A stretch of DNA of 64,000 nt from Saussurea involucrata (lineage: Eukaryota; Streptophyta; Magnoliopsida; Asterales; Asteraceae). This document shows, piece after piece, positions 47,643-60,500 of the stretch. The notes beneath the pieces were generated by a model, which searched no databases, was not told the origin of the DNA, and was given only the letters and a program-made list of their open reading frames with translations. Location of the stretch: positions 253,754,422 through 253,818,421 of the forward strand of contig CM066321.1 in NCBI GenBank assembly GCA_033807775.1. Reading direction: 5' to 3'. Within the stretch, counting starts at the first letter, position 1, and each line of letters begins with the position of its first letter. A program made the translations under genes and the position numbers.

Positions 47643-47726
47643 GGGTTCGGGTGATTCGGGTTCGGTCCTATTCGGGTCGGTCGGGTACATCGGGTCGGTC
47701 GGGTTTTGCTCACCCCTAGATCTATG

Positions 47727-48909
47727 GGCCAAGTACACCTAAAGATGTATCTGTTAGCCCTATCCAATCACCTGATCCTATCTCAAGTACTTTGATTCCT
47801 AATCAACCTAAAACTACATATGTAGCCATTAACCTTACCCAACCAAATCTTACTCAACCTGAAACGTCACCACCTATACCTATTATACCTGATTCTACAC
47901 CAACTCCTGAACCATCACCTGATGAATTCAAACCTGAAATTCATGAACAACCATTCATTCCAACCTTTAACCCTTCCTCTGACCAAGTTGGTCCATCCAA
48001 CCATTCTACCTCAAATGAACCTGGTCCTTCTACTTCCAGAAACCCAAGGCTAAGGTAATTGGAGGAAAGGCAAAGAACTCTGAGGTTGAGAACACCATTT
48101 TTGGAGGATGATGAAAGGAGGTTCTTTGTTCATCAAATCAGGAGGTTGAATCCCTATGCTGTTTTAGGGATTAATGATCAGTCAGATGCTTACAAGTTTG
48201 AGTATATCTACTTCTTGAGGGCTAAGTGTCAGAAAGAAAGATTTTTGAAGAGCAAAAAGTTAATTGTTACAATCAAGGAGGTGTCAGAAAAGCTGTTCTA
48301 CCAGATGTGGTACCCAGTCTTCGTAGTTCGAGGACAAGATTGTAAAGACTATACTTTCTCTGAAGCTGATTTTTGTCATCTCTCTATCGAAGATTTTGAG
48401 ACGATGTATCATTACTTTAGAGATCTTACCAACAGAAAAGAAAATGTGATAATTTCCCTAAATGCCATAAAGAGATTCTTAAGGAGGCACATCCTGTACA
48501 CTTAGTGCCATGACTTCCAAATGGGTGTGGAGAGTGATTAACCGATGGTGAACTTGATAAGGCCCAATCAGATGATAAATGGCTTGGAGAATATGCCATT
48601 ATATACGGTGATCAGAGATCCTGAATTGGGGTTGTCTACAAGAATGAAATAGGAGAGAAGAGGTTTCTAAGATTCAGCGAGATTGCAAGTTATTCAGATG
48701 GAACGTTGAAAGCGTTGTTACTTCAGTTGCAAGATCGTCTGAAAGTCAATGATAGAGAAAGAGGAGATACGTGGATGCCTTCTCTTGCAAGATCTTTGGT
48801 GGTCAGAGCTATCAACGAGATAAATGATAGAATCTCCTTCAGAAGTGCTATGCGGCGAATAGAAACGTATATGGGGGTTCGAAGAAGGAGAAGACCATCT
48901 CTGCCTTGA
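47727..48909 (+). pseudogene. Copia G extra 3' ORF, 3' part (decayed)
   Basis: Continues the frame broken by K: Pro/Thr-rich linker, then C-terminal domain with FSEADFCHLSIEDFETMYHYF, AIKRFLRRHIL and, past the TAG at 48503-48505, DFQMGVES. A stop at 48056-48058 and further frame changes near 48540-48700 precede an Arg-rich end at 48909. This C-terminal pattern is the clearest version of the one shared with D and E. Confidence 0.72.
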
Positions 48910-48925
48910 TAACTAAGGGGGAAAA

Positions 48926-49159
48926 TGTTAGGGGTACTCATTTGTAGTTATCAAGTCATGTTGACTTTATTACCTTTGTTGACTTTCTAAGTAGAGGCAT
49001 GGGAGTTTCATGACCCTACTATATAAATAGAAAGTCCCTTTGATATTTTGTGTAACTTTGTCATTTGTACTTACTTGAGAATATATGGATGACCAATGAC
49101 TTTCTCTCCCTATAATTTGTTTTGCTTTGATTGTTCTATCACTAGATTTGGGATTAACA
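48926..49159 (+). repeat. Copia G 3' LTR (234 bp)
   Basis: Preceded by AAGGGGGAAAA; runs TGTTAGGGG to GGATTAACA, after which Copia I pol sequence resumes. TATAAATA at 49022-49029. Short for this lineage compared with 485-973 bp in A, B, D and E. Confidence 0.8.
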
Positions 49160-49729
49160 ATATCGTTTAGAAAATGTTTATGTAATAAACATGGACTCAG
49201 CAACCACTGAGAACATATGTTTTCTCTCCGAAGTCTCTTCTGATGTCAACTGGCTATGGCATAAAAGGCTCTCTCATTTCAACTTCAAGACACTGAATAC
49301 TCTTTCTTCAAAAGAGTTAGTCACTGGTCTTCCTCAACACTCATACGCTAAGGAATCTCTTTGTTCAGCATGTGATAAAGGAAAACAAACCAAAGCTAGC
49401 TTCAAGTCAAAGCAATTTTCCTCAGTGTCATCTCCTCTTCAACTTCTCCACATGGATTTGTTTGGCCATGTCAACGTTCAATCCATCGCTGGAAAAAAAT
49501 ATACACTGGTTATTGTGGACGAATTCTCTCGCTACACCTGTGTAATGTTTCTCTGTGCTAAGAGCGACACCTCAGAAGAACTTATGACTTTGTCAGGAAA
49601 TGGAAGTCCTGAATAATCTTACTATTCGCTCAATAAGGAGTGATCAGGGAACTGAATTCAAAAACAGTTCCCTTGATAACTTCTTTGAAACTAAGGGTAT
49701 TTCTCACAACTTTTCTTCAGTGAGAACAC
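49160..49729 (+). pseudogene. pol: Copia I pol: integrase region, first fragment
   Basis: Matches A and B from RLENVYVINMDS through HKRLSHFNFK, CSACDKGKQ, HMDLFGHVN and SDQGTEF. A frameshift near 49590 breaks the frame. FGHVN and SDQGTEF differ from FGPVN and SDHGTEF in B. Entered on the left by G and interrupted on the right by E at SSVRT. Confidence 0.85.
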
Positions 49730-50214
49730 TGTTAGATCTGAAGTTTTGTCAATAAACCAAGTGTTGAAGATCTGATAAGAAGACTCAGATGTTCTGAGTA
49801 GAGGAGTCAGAGATCTGAGAAGAGAAGTCAGTTCTGAGAGAAAGAGTCAGAAGCTCTGAGAAGCGTTATCAGAAGAATGTTCAGAAGTTCTGAATAACCT
49901 GTTCAGAACTTATGACTACATACTTTACTTAGTATTTAGTAAACTAATTAGGACACGTGTTATGTTCTTATTAGTCTTTCTCATTTGGACTGTAGCTTTA
50001 ACATGTCCGTTGCAGTATAAATAGAGTGGTTAGCACTACATTGCTAACTGATTGATTTTCCCATATATCGTTGTATTCATTCTTTGTAATCTTTGAGATT
50101 CTCTCTCTCTTAGATCTGTAATCCTGTTCATCATTGAATACAATTGGGCTTGATCATACAACTTCTCAATTACTGCTTTCTGTATTGATTGTAAGATTAG
50201 ATCCTGTACTTTCA
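49730..50214 (+). repeat. Copia E 5' LTR
   Basis: 485 bp, TGTTAGATC to TACTTTCA. TCTGA or TCAGA occurs about 13 times in the first 190 bases. CACGTG at 49954-49959 and TATAAATA at 50016-50023. Confidence 0.94.
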
Positions 50215-50216
50215 AT

Positions 50217-50228
50217 TGGTATCAGAGC
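50217..50228 (+). other. Copia E primer binding site
   Basis: TGGTATCAGAGC two bases after the LTR. Confidence 0.85.
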
Positions 50229-50422
50229 CAATCAACAAACAAATTCTTTCAAGATTGTGATTGCGAAGATCGATTGATCAATTTCTTGAAGATTTCTTGA
50301 CTCGTTCAAAAATCGATTCCGCTGCTAGGGCTAGCTCTTGAATTCTTGGCAATTCTTGAATTACCTGTTATATTTCGATCAAGATACTCGAATTTGTCTT
50401 TCTGTTGAATTTTCTTACAATC

Positions 50423-53400
50423 ATGTCTTCTAAAGAATATCTAGCCATGGGATCTGAAACCAAACCGCCTGTTCTTATACCAGAAGAGTATCAGCAATGG
50501 AAAATTCGTATGATCCAATTCCTAGACAACATTGATGAAAATCTTATGATCTCTATTCGAGAAGGTCCAATTGAAGTGTATATCGATGTTGCCGCAACCC
50601 CTGCTACAGAGACAACTCCAGAAATTCCAGCGACCAGGGTGAAGAAGAATTATTCCCAATACATAGCTGAACAGAAGAATAGGCATGCTATCGACAAAAG
50701 AGCAATTACTTTGATGACTTTGGCTGTCCCAAATGAGGTTCTTAACAGGATTGACAGTGGATCATCAGCTAAAGAAATGTGGGACGAATGGGAAAAGCAG
50801 ATGTTAGGAACTGTGAGATCTATTCAGGCAAAGTTAAATCAAAGCATAAATGCCTATGAAAGGTTCAAAGCAAAAGAGTCAGAAAGTTTGACACAGACAT
50901 ACAGTAAATTTTGTACTATTCTAAACGATTTGAGAAGAAATGGACTGAAGAAAACGAAGTCAGAAATAAATTACAAATTTTTGAACAGTCTAAATTCAGA
51001 ATGGTCATCATTTGCCATAAGTCTGCAAATGAACAAGGATATGTGTGAAGAAGATTTAAATGATCTGTTCTGTGTTCTTAATCAACATGAAGACTCTGTC
51101 ATGTTAGTTGTGGAAGAGAAGAAAAATGTTGCTGATCAGTTAGCATTCTTATCAAAGTCCAAAGCAATCAAAGCACCCAAAAAGACTGCATATCTATCAG
51201 AGATACCTAATCTGGAGGAATCTGACAAGGAAGAAGGATCAGAAGATGATGAAGATATCAAGATAATGGCTGAGAAGCTAGCTTTGCTGACAAATACTTT
51301 CAACAAGAGGTATGGGAAGGGTAGATTTCAAGGAAATTATAAGAGAGTTGGGAGTTCAGATTATAAGAAGAAAGAAGACAGCGAAGAAAATAAGTTTGAA
51401 AAGAGAGTAGACAGAAGTGAAGAAAACAAAGAAGAGAAGGAAGAGAGAAAAGAAAAGAATCTGTGTTTCAAGTGTGGAAAATCTGGCCACTATGCTAAGG
51501 ATTGCAAAGTTAAAATTGTGAAAGACTATGAGTACTACACCAAGAAGGCTCAGCTTGCAAAGAAGAGAGATGATAAAATTGCGTTATTGGCTGAACAGGA
51601 GAATTGGTTGTACTACACTTCTGATGAAGATGATCATATCAACTTTCCACAGATGCAAAGCTATATGGCAAAAATGAGGAATGAGGATGACTCTGATTTT
51701 GAAGATGCTGATTCTGAGTCATCTACTGAGGTACATTCTTCACTTGAAATAGAGTTAATGACACAGATTGGTGAAATGAAAAATGAATTTGCTAATCTAA
51801 GAAAACAGATAAAAGGAGAAAGAAATTTGGTTAACAAATTCAGAATTGAAAAAGAAGTAATAAAAGAACAATATGAAGAATCTGAGGCTGAGAAACAGAA
51901 AGTTAAAGATGAAAATTCTGAATTATTAAAAAAGATCTCTGAACTAAAAGTTGAGTTTTCAAAAATAAAGGATGAAAAGGTGATTTACAAATAAAATTTG
52001 ATATGTTATTTGAGGAAAGAAATAATTTATACACCAAAATCAAAGAATTGGAAGATCTAAATTTGAAAAGGGGTCAGACTCAGCAAACATTAAATCTTTT
52101 ATTAAGCAATGTTAGAGATACAAGATTTTACAACCCAAATAAGGGATTGGGATTGGAAGAAAATGTCATTTTAAAAAGAGCTCCAATCAACTTGTATGAA
52201 AAACTTCAAGCTCCTAAGCCAAAAATCCCAGAAATTGTTGAAGTTTTCATAAGACCTGCTAGTTCTATAACAAGTTCAGACAATTTGCAAAGACCAAACT
52301 CTAGAAAGTCAGATGAGAAAATTTCTGAGTCTAAAACAGAAAAGTCAGTTGTTTCAGAAGAAAAGGTTAAGAAAGAAATTTCTAAACCAACAGATGAGAA
52401 GCCAAAATACAATGATACTAAATTCAAGTATGATTCTTTAAATGTTAGCTACAAAAATAAACAACCAAGTTTTTCATATCATGACATTGAGAACATATTT
52501 GACACAAGTAAAAATTCTGAAACAGTTAATCAGAAGTCTGAAACTTCTAGTCAGAATTCTGAACTTTGTAGTCAGAACTCTGAGTCTAAAGATCAGACAT
52601 CTGAGTCTGTAAATCAGAACTCTGACTCAGTTAGTCAAAAGTCTGATTCAACTGGATTTTCTGAAACAAAGTCAGATGAATTTTTAGAACTTGAAAAGAG
52701 GTTTAATCTTGTAAGTCAAGAACTTGAGGACTTAAGGAAAGCTTATGATGAACTTGAAAATGATTACTGTGAGGTGGATATTGAACTTGAAGAAGCTTTG
52801 AAAGAAAAGAATATTTTTATTCAGAAAATAACAGAGCTTGAAAAACTAAAGACTGAGTATGATCTTTTTAAAATTAATGCTCTAAAAGAAAATGATAAAT
52901 TCTTTAATGAATCAAGTACATATGAAAAAGGTGAATCATCTAATTCTTCTAACAAAAAGGAGTTGAATTTTTCAGAAAAAGAAGAAAGCAAAAGGAAAGA
53001 TGGTGTGAAAAGAATTTCTGAGATGAATGAAGAGGTTCCTGCAACTGTACCAAAGGCACATAGTTATTGTGATAAATGTACTTGTACTTTGAAAAACAGC
53101 AATAAAAATGAAAAAGCTTATGGTACAGATCTGTTGTTACTTGCAAAGAAAAATCTTAGTTGTGTTCAATGTAAAAGTAATTTTTTCAATATTCTCAGAA
53201 ATGTCCAATCACAATAACATCTGTTTCTTTTATAAGAAAAGATATTCAGAAAACAGAAAAGAAGAATGTTTCTATTCCTCAGAATAAAGAAAAGAAGAAA
53301 GTTTCTGTTCCTCAGACTCAGAAGAAAGAAAAGATAAAAGAAAAGAAATTTGAAAATGTTGCAAAATCAAAAGTTACAACTTTCAAAAAGAAATTAAACA

Positions 53401-53558
53401 AGTTTGTAAACAGAAAATGTTCTGATTTCATAAAAGTTCAAGGAAAGTGGTGTTTGAAGAAAGATTTTGAGTGGAAAGTAAAGGGTACCAATGTTAAATC
53501 CAATGACAAAGCTAACAAAGATGGACCCATTCCAAAATGGGTACCTAAAACTAACTGA
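50423..53558 (+). pseudogene. gag: Copia E gag (frameshifted)
   Basis: ATG at 50423 (MSSKEYLAMGSETKPP) begins the capsid region (YQQWKIRMIQFLDNID), with one knuckle CFKCGKSGHYAKDC at about 51466-51507 and then coiled coil. The frame shifts at about 51990-52003 and again at about 53215. The middle contains NSE/QNSD repeats (52510-52660) and long helices. The last frame ends WVPKTN with TGA at 53556-53558, the same terminal motif as in A and B. The lesions are few, so decay is recent. Confidence 0.88.
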
Positions 53559-53563
53559 TCCTT

Positions 53564-56500
53564 TTGCAGGGCTGTCATGTGTGGTTTTTAGATTCAGGAG
53601 CTTCAAGACACATGACAGGTCAGATGTCTTTTCTATCAAATTTCACAGAAAAGGCTGGAGGAGAAGTAAACTTTGGAAATAATAGCAAAGGACAAGTCAA
53701 AGGTTATGGGGATTTAACTAAAGGGGATCTGACTATCCAAAAGGTTTTCTATGTTGAAGGATTACAGCATAATCTTTTCAGCATAAGTCAGTTTTTAGAC
53801 AGTCTTTGTCAAATCAAGTTTCAAATAACAGGTTGCATGATTTTAACTGAAAATGATGTTAAAGTCTTCTGGGCCAAAAGACATATGGACTTATTTGTAG
53901 TTAATTTTTCAAAATTGAAAACATTAAATACAGTTTGTCTTTTATCAAATTCAACTGCAAATGAATGCTGGCTTTGGCACAGAAGATGTTCTCATCTAAA
54001 TTTCAAAGATCTTAATAATCTTGTTGCAAAACGTCTGGTTAAAGGTTTACCAAAGCTTAAATTTGAAAAAGAATCATTATGCTCAGCTTGTGAAATGGGC
54101 AAGATGAAAAAGAGTTCTCACAAATTAAAAATGGACTCATCTTGCAAAGCACCATTAGAAATGATTCATACTGATCTTTGTGGTCCAATTTCAGTTCAAT
54201 CTATGGGAGGAAAGAAATATATGCTTGTGATTGTTGATGAATTCTCCAATTACACATGGGTTGAGTTCCTAAGAGCTAAGTCAGAAGCTGCTACTACATT
54301 GATAAATTTTATCAAAAGGATTCAAGTTCTCTTACAACTTCCAGTTCAGAAAATCAGAAGTGATAATGGAACAGAGTTCAGAAATTAGACTCTTCAGAAT
54401 TTTTTAGAAAGTTCTGGGATTTCTCACAGTTTTTCTGCTGTCAGAACTCCTCAACAAAATGGTGTTGTTGAAAGGAAAAACAGAACTCTAGTTGAAGCTG
54501 CGAGAACAATGCTGGCTTATGCAAATCTTCCTACCTTCCTATGGGCTGAAGCAATTGCAACTGCTTGTTTTACACAGAATAGAACTTTAATCAATAAGAG
54601 ATTAAATAAGACTGCTTATGAACTGATAAATAAAAGAAAACCATTAATCAAATTCTTTCATGTTTTTGGTTGCAGGTGCTATGTTCTTAGAGACAGAGAA
54701 AATCTTGCCAAATTCGATAAGAAGGCAGATGAAGGATACTTTGTGGGTTATTCTTTAACTTCCAAAGCATTCAGAATCTACAATAAAAGAACCAAGAGGA
54801 TGATGGAGAGCATAAATGTAACTTTTGATGAAGCCAGAATGAGGACTTCTGAACAAGACAGTTCAGAACTCATGCAGAACAAGACAAAAATGACTTCTGA
54901 TACAAATTCTAATCCTATTTGTTCATAACTCAATTTACTGTTTAAGGATGCTTTTATTGAACTAATGTCTGATTCTTATGCAGAATATGAAAACCCAAAG
55001 ATGGTCAAAGAGTTGAAAAATAAGACTCCAGAAATAGTTCAATCAACTGTAATTTCTGATAAAGGTCCATCTGAGGAATGTCCAAATCTGATAAATACAA
55101 GTAGTGAGAATTCTGAACCATGTATTCAGAATTCTGAACCTTGTAATCAGAATTCTGAACCTTGTAGTCAGAACTCTGGTCAAGTTACTCAGAAGTCTGA
55201 CTTCATTACTCATAATTCAAACACACATGGAACTCCTACACATATATCAGAACAAGGGGACAGTTCAGAATTACAAGCAATCATTGATGAGAATGATGCA
55301 AACAACAATTATTCAGAGATTGATGTACTCCCTAGTGCAAATAAATGGACTAAAAATCATCCTATTCATCAAGTAATAGGTGATCCATCAGCAGGAGTAA
55401 AGACCAGATCAGCTACAGCAAATGAAGCAATGTTTGCTGGTTTCTTAAGTGTGATTGAACCAAAGAAAGCTAATGAAGCCCTAGAGGATCCTGACTGGAT
55501 TTCAGCAATGCAAGAGGAATTGCTTCAATTTGAAAGAAATAAAGTTTGGAGACTCATTCCAAAGCCTGAAGGTAAATCTATTATTGGAACTAAATGGGTG
55601 TTCAGAAACAAAAGGATGAGTCAGGTGTTGTCATCAGAAACAAGGCAAGATTGGTTGCTAAGGGATACTGTCAACAAGAGGGAATTGATTATGATGAGAC
55701 ATTTGCACCAGTGGCAAGAATAGAGGCAATTAGAATATTTTTGGCCTATGCTGCACACAAAAACTTCAAGGTGTATCAGATGGATGTCAAATCAGCCTTT
55801 CTAAATGGCAAACTTAATGAAGAGGTGTATGCTCATCAACCTGAAGGTTTTGTTGATCCAGAATTCCCTGATCATGTTTATATTTTAGACAAAGCTTTAT
55901 ATGGTCTAAAACAAGCACCACGAGCCTGGTATGACACTCTTACTAAACACTTGTTAGATTCAGGGTTCAAGAAAGGTAAGATTGACACAACTTTGTTTTT
56001 AAAGAAACAGGGTGATGATTTAATTCTGATTCAGATTTATGTTGATGACATCATATTTGGTTCCACCAGTCCAGAATTATGCGATAATTTTTCAAAAATC
56101 ATGTCATCTGAATTTGAAATGAGCATGATGGGTGAGCTGAATTTTTTCCTTGGCCTTCAAGTCAAACAATTACCAAAAGGTATTTTTATAAATCAAGGAA
56201 AATATGTCAGAGACATTCTGAAAAAGTTCAAAATGTCTGATTGTGCTTCTATGAGAACACCTATAGCAACTAACATAAAGTTAGATGCTGATCTCAAAGG
56301 TGTTTCAGCAGATATCAAACTCTATAGAGGCATGATTGGATCATTACTTTATCTGACTGCAAGTAGACCAGATATCATATTTTCTACATGTTTCTGTGCT
56401 AGATTTCAATCTAACCCAAAAGAATCACATATGTTGGCAGTCAAAAGGATTTTTTTAAGATATCTCAAAGGAACACCTGATCTAGGTTTATGGTATCCAA

Positions 56501-56943
56501 AAGAAACTGACTTCAAGTTGACTGCTTTCACTGATGCTGATCATGCAGGAAGTAGGTTGGACAGAAAGAGTACATCTGGTGCTTGTCACTTTTTGGGAGA
56601 TAAAATAGTGAGTTGGGCATCAAAGAAGCAGAATTGTGTGTCCACTTCAACTGCTGAAGCAGAGTATGTTGTTGCTGCTGCCTCATGCTCTCAAACATTG
56701 TGGATGAGAACACAACTCATGGACTATGGATATCAGCTTAACAAGATTCCCATCTATTGTGACTCAGAAAGTGCAATTGCCATTACTCAGAACCCTGTTC
56801 AACATTCAAAGACTAAGCATATAGATGTGAGGTATCATTTTATAAAAGACTATGTGGAAAAAGGAACTATAGAAATGCACTTTGTGCATACAAAGTATCA
56901 TTTTGTGATGCTTAAAAGGTTTGTTTTCATTTCTTATCTCTGA
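53564..56943 (+). pseudogene. pol: Copia E pol (decayed, altered C-terminus)
   Basis: Protease VWFLDSGASRHMTG, integrase HRRCSHLNFK/CSACEMGK, MIHTDLCGPIS, SDNGTEF, TPQQNGVVERKNR, linker with EPCNQNS-type repeats (55105-55190), RT YVDDIIFGS and RNase H. Stops at 54386-54388 and 54926-54928 and a one-base frame loss near 55605. KRIFLRYLKGT has one extra residue within a T run. The usual end after HFV (LADLFTKPLDE) is replaced by YHFVMLKRFVFISYL. Pol frame differs from gag frame here, unlike A and B. Confidence 0.9.
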
Positions 56944-57540
56944 TCATTCTAAGAAGAACAAGCTTTTAATGATAAATTTTTTTGTTGTTCAAACTATATC
57001 TGAATTAAAAGTTTTCATATTCAGATATAAGATTTTAAATGATTTTTTTTGAAAATCATCATAATATGAACAGAATTTTGATGATAAAAAGGGTTTCTGT
57101 CTGTTCAAACCTCTTCTGAATAATCAAGATTTTTTATATTTATCAGAAGTTGATTTTAAATGACATTTTAGTTACAAGGCAAAATTCTTCTGAGTTATGG
57201 AATCAGAACTCTGAGTAGAACAATCAGATATCTGATAAAGGAACGTCAAAACATCTGAGCGTGTTATTCAGATCTTTGACTTGAGTCAAATTTCTATCCA
57301 CTAACACGTGTCAGCTTCATATTTGTTTGATTATGCCACGCATTTCATTTAAATCCTCTGTGGCATTTCAAATGTGTTGACTCCGTTATAACATTGATTT
57401 CGCTTCTCCGTTAAACCTTTCAACTTCGCGGATTTTAAATAGGTCTTAAAATCCCTATTTCAAATCTTTTCAAATTCCAGAGCGAAAAGTGAGATACGAA
57501 TCAAATTCATAGTTCTTTGAATCTGTTTTCTTCTTAAATC
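56944..57540 (+). promoter_or_regulatory. Copia E spacer with weak promoter-like boxes
   Basis: AT-rich, non-coding. TTCTGA/TCAGA motifs recur at 57090-57270. CACGTG at 57305-57310 and TTTAAATA at 57434-57441 lie about 230 and 100 bp before the extra ORF ATG. Weaker than in A and B, with no leader intron evident. Confidence 0.33.
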
Positions 57541-60500
57541 ATGTCTGGAATACGAAGGAGTGGTCCAATTTCGCTACATTCTACAAAATCGATAATGGAT
57601 TCATCTGATTCGGATAATGATGAAGTACAGAATAGAGCTGTAGAGGAAGAGGCAATAAGAAATGATGAAGAAGATGAACAAATGGATGAATCAGAAGGAA
57701 ATGCAGATGAGGTAAACATTAATATTGAACATGAACAGAGTGCTGCAGGGTCGATTATGTCAGATAGACCTATTTTCGTGGAAAGGGCTGTTCCTGAGAG
57801 TGAATGGTTGAAATTATCTGAAAATAATTGTGTTATATTGTTTGAGGAAATTCGATTTAAACCAGAACACAGAATTATCATGGAGTTATTCAAACATCAT
57901 CCTTATAGAAAATGGTTTACAAGAAGCAAAAATGTTCCTGTTCAGTACATACTACAATGGTGGAAACATCTTAGGTTAGAAGATAATAAGTTTGTGTCTG
58001 AAATTGGAGGAGTGACATTTGCCTTATCTATCTCTGCACTAAGAGAAATGCTGAATCTACCAGAGAAAGATGATGTACAAAGAAGGACTGATTTTGAAGA
58101 TTCACCCCTAACAGAGGAATTAATAGCTGAATTTATGAAATTGGGATACAATGAAAGATTGAGGACTCTCAGTTTGTTCAGAAGAAACAAATTACCACCT
58201 ATTTGGGCTTTCTTCTTTCATGTGGTAAATAAATGCTTGTCAGGGAAGAACAGTTCTGCTGATCAAGGCTCTAAACAAATTCTTCAGATTTTTCAGGGCT
58301 TAGTGAAGAATAGGCATTATGACTATACTTTAATACTTTGGGAAGACATGAAGAATACATTTGAGAAGAATCGGAAAGCAATTCAGAGGAAAACAAAGGA
58401 TGTTTCACTGACATACATTCCTTATATAAGGTACTGGCAAATTGTTATTTGGTATGCCATGCAGGAAAACAGAACAATCTCAAGAAGAACAAATGAAGAG
58501 CATGGTCCCACATTTTATTTGGGTAAGATGACCTCAGTAACAAGACTTGAAAACTATCCCCATCATAAACTATTGCCAAAATCACTTTGGAACTATATTC
58601 CAAGGGAGAGTGAGATTTTAAAAGCTTATTGCACCTCTATGGGAATTGAATTACCTCAAATCCCTACACAAGAGGACCAACCTGAGAAGAGAGGTGAGGG
58701 GTCTAGTCGAATTAGAGAGGGGGAGGATGTTCAGATGAGTGAACATTCTGAGAGACTTGAGGGGGAAAATTCTGAGAGCTTGGTTAGACTTGGTGAGGAA
58801 AAACAGAATGAGAGTGGTGAGGATGAGAGATTGTCAACAGAGGTTCAAACAGAAAGAGATGCCTCTGCACCAGCTAATCTTGGCCAGGTAACCACAAATG
58901 CTATTGGTTCACATCTCTTGGTGTCCAATATTGAAACAAACACCATGGACCTAGTGGTGGATCTTGAACAACCCATCCATACCCACTCAGAAGCATTTCA
59001 ACACGCTACTGTTTCACACAAATCCGGGGAACCATCCCAAACTCATTTGGAGGGAGGTGATAAATCCCAACCTATTTTTCAACACATTGAGTCTGAATAT
59101 CACAGTCCTATTCATATTGAGCCTGAAATTCCTTCTGACACTTGCACAAATCAGGAATTTCGTATTCCTGAAACAACATTCATAGACATACCTAATGTTG
59201 GGTGTCGAGGATTGGATGGAAGTCCTGGTGAGGTTAACATTACAAAAGCCTCATTCAAAAGTGCATCTGTTGTACAAGATGACTTTGTGTTATCTACAGG
59301 CCATGAGCCCTCTGGGCACATGAAAACTGGACCATCTGTTGGTTCAGGTTCACTGTTAGACACTTCTGAATTTGAAAAGATTCAGAAACAAAACAAGGAG
59401 ATGGGGGAAAAAGTAGAAAATTTGGAGAAGAAGGTGGAGGATTTGAATGATGAGATGTAAGATTTGAAAGTTGTGTTGGAGAAAAAGTTGATTTCTGTTG
59501 AAACCAAAGTAGATGATGTAAAGAAATCCTTGGATTCTCACAAAAAGGAGATCATGGATACAATGTCTGGTTTTCAAAAAGATATGTTAAAACAAATGCA
59601 AGATTTGCAGGAATCTATACTGAAAGCACTAAGTGTATCACTGGCTTCTACTTCAAAGCCTCTTGATCCTATTCCTATTGCAGAAGCTGAACATGAAGGT
59701 ACTTCTAATCAGAACTTAAAGAGAAAGTTTGATGATAATGAGCATTATGATCATCAAAAAGGGGAGAAAAGACAGAGGTTAAGTTCTGATGATGACATTG
59801 GCATAGAAGATTTTGAGATAGCAGATATGCACTTAGCCAGTACAAAAAGTTCAGAAGATCAGACACAGGAAAATTTAAAGGCAATGACTCAGATAGTTCA
59901 GATTGATAGCTCAGATACAGAGGAAATGGAGTTGGAAAGTACAGATGGTGGTGATTCAGATAAAACAGAGGAATTGAACTTAGACACAGAGATGAAAGGA
60001 AACTCAGATGAAACTGAAGCTATTGAGGAATCCGTATTGAGATCAGAAAAGACAGTGGAAAGTGAAGTGGTCAACATGTGTACAGATATTGTGGTATATA
60101 ACAAAGAAAATATGATGAATTCTGGATCAGAAGAAAGGAGGTTGAGTGAAGAATTGATCAGAAGAATGCAAAGTGAGGTAGTCAGAGCACTTAATGTTCA
60201 GAAAATTCAACAAGGGTTAAAACTGATAAAGCCTATTGATCTGTTGGGAGAAGAAGATAGAACTGTTGATTATTCTCAGAATTTTAAGCATGAGTTCAGA
60301 TATAACTATGCTGATGAGATGAACACAGAAGAAGAATATGAGAAATTAGAAGATTACTTTATGCCTTCTAAGTATGTATTCGGAAAACCAATTGAGATTC
60401 CCAAGATTGACTTACAGGTTTTAGAAGAACCTATCTGTGATTTTATCCTGGAATTAAGTGATGTACCTTTGGCCAGACAATTTCATGATGACATTTTTCC

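Larger units (their letters stand above)
25064..47718. mobile_element. hAT-like non-autonomous DNA transposon K (outer boundaries)
   Basis: Flanked by an exact 8-bp duplication GATCTATG (25056-25063 and 47719-47726), the size made by hAT transposases. Ends are TAGGGGTGTGCA on the left and the reverse complement TAGGGGTGAGCA on the right, 11 of 12 matching. Without Gypsy C and Copia B its own sequence is about 557 bp: 25064-25136, 34296-34708 and 47648-47718. Both subterminal regions are packed with TTCGGG/CGGGT repeats, a frequent hAT feature, around an AT-rich centre. No transposase is encoded. Strand cannot be set. Confidence 0.85.
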
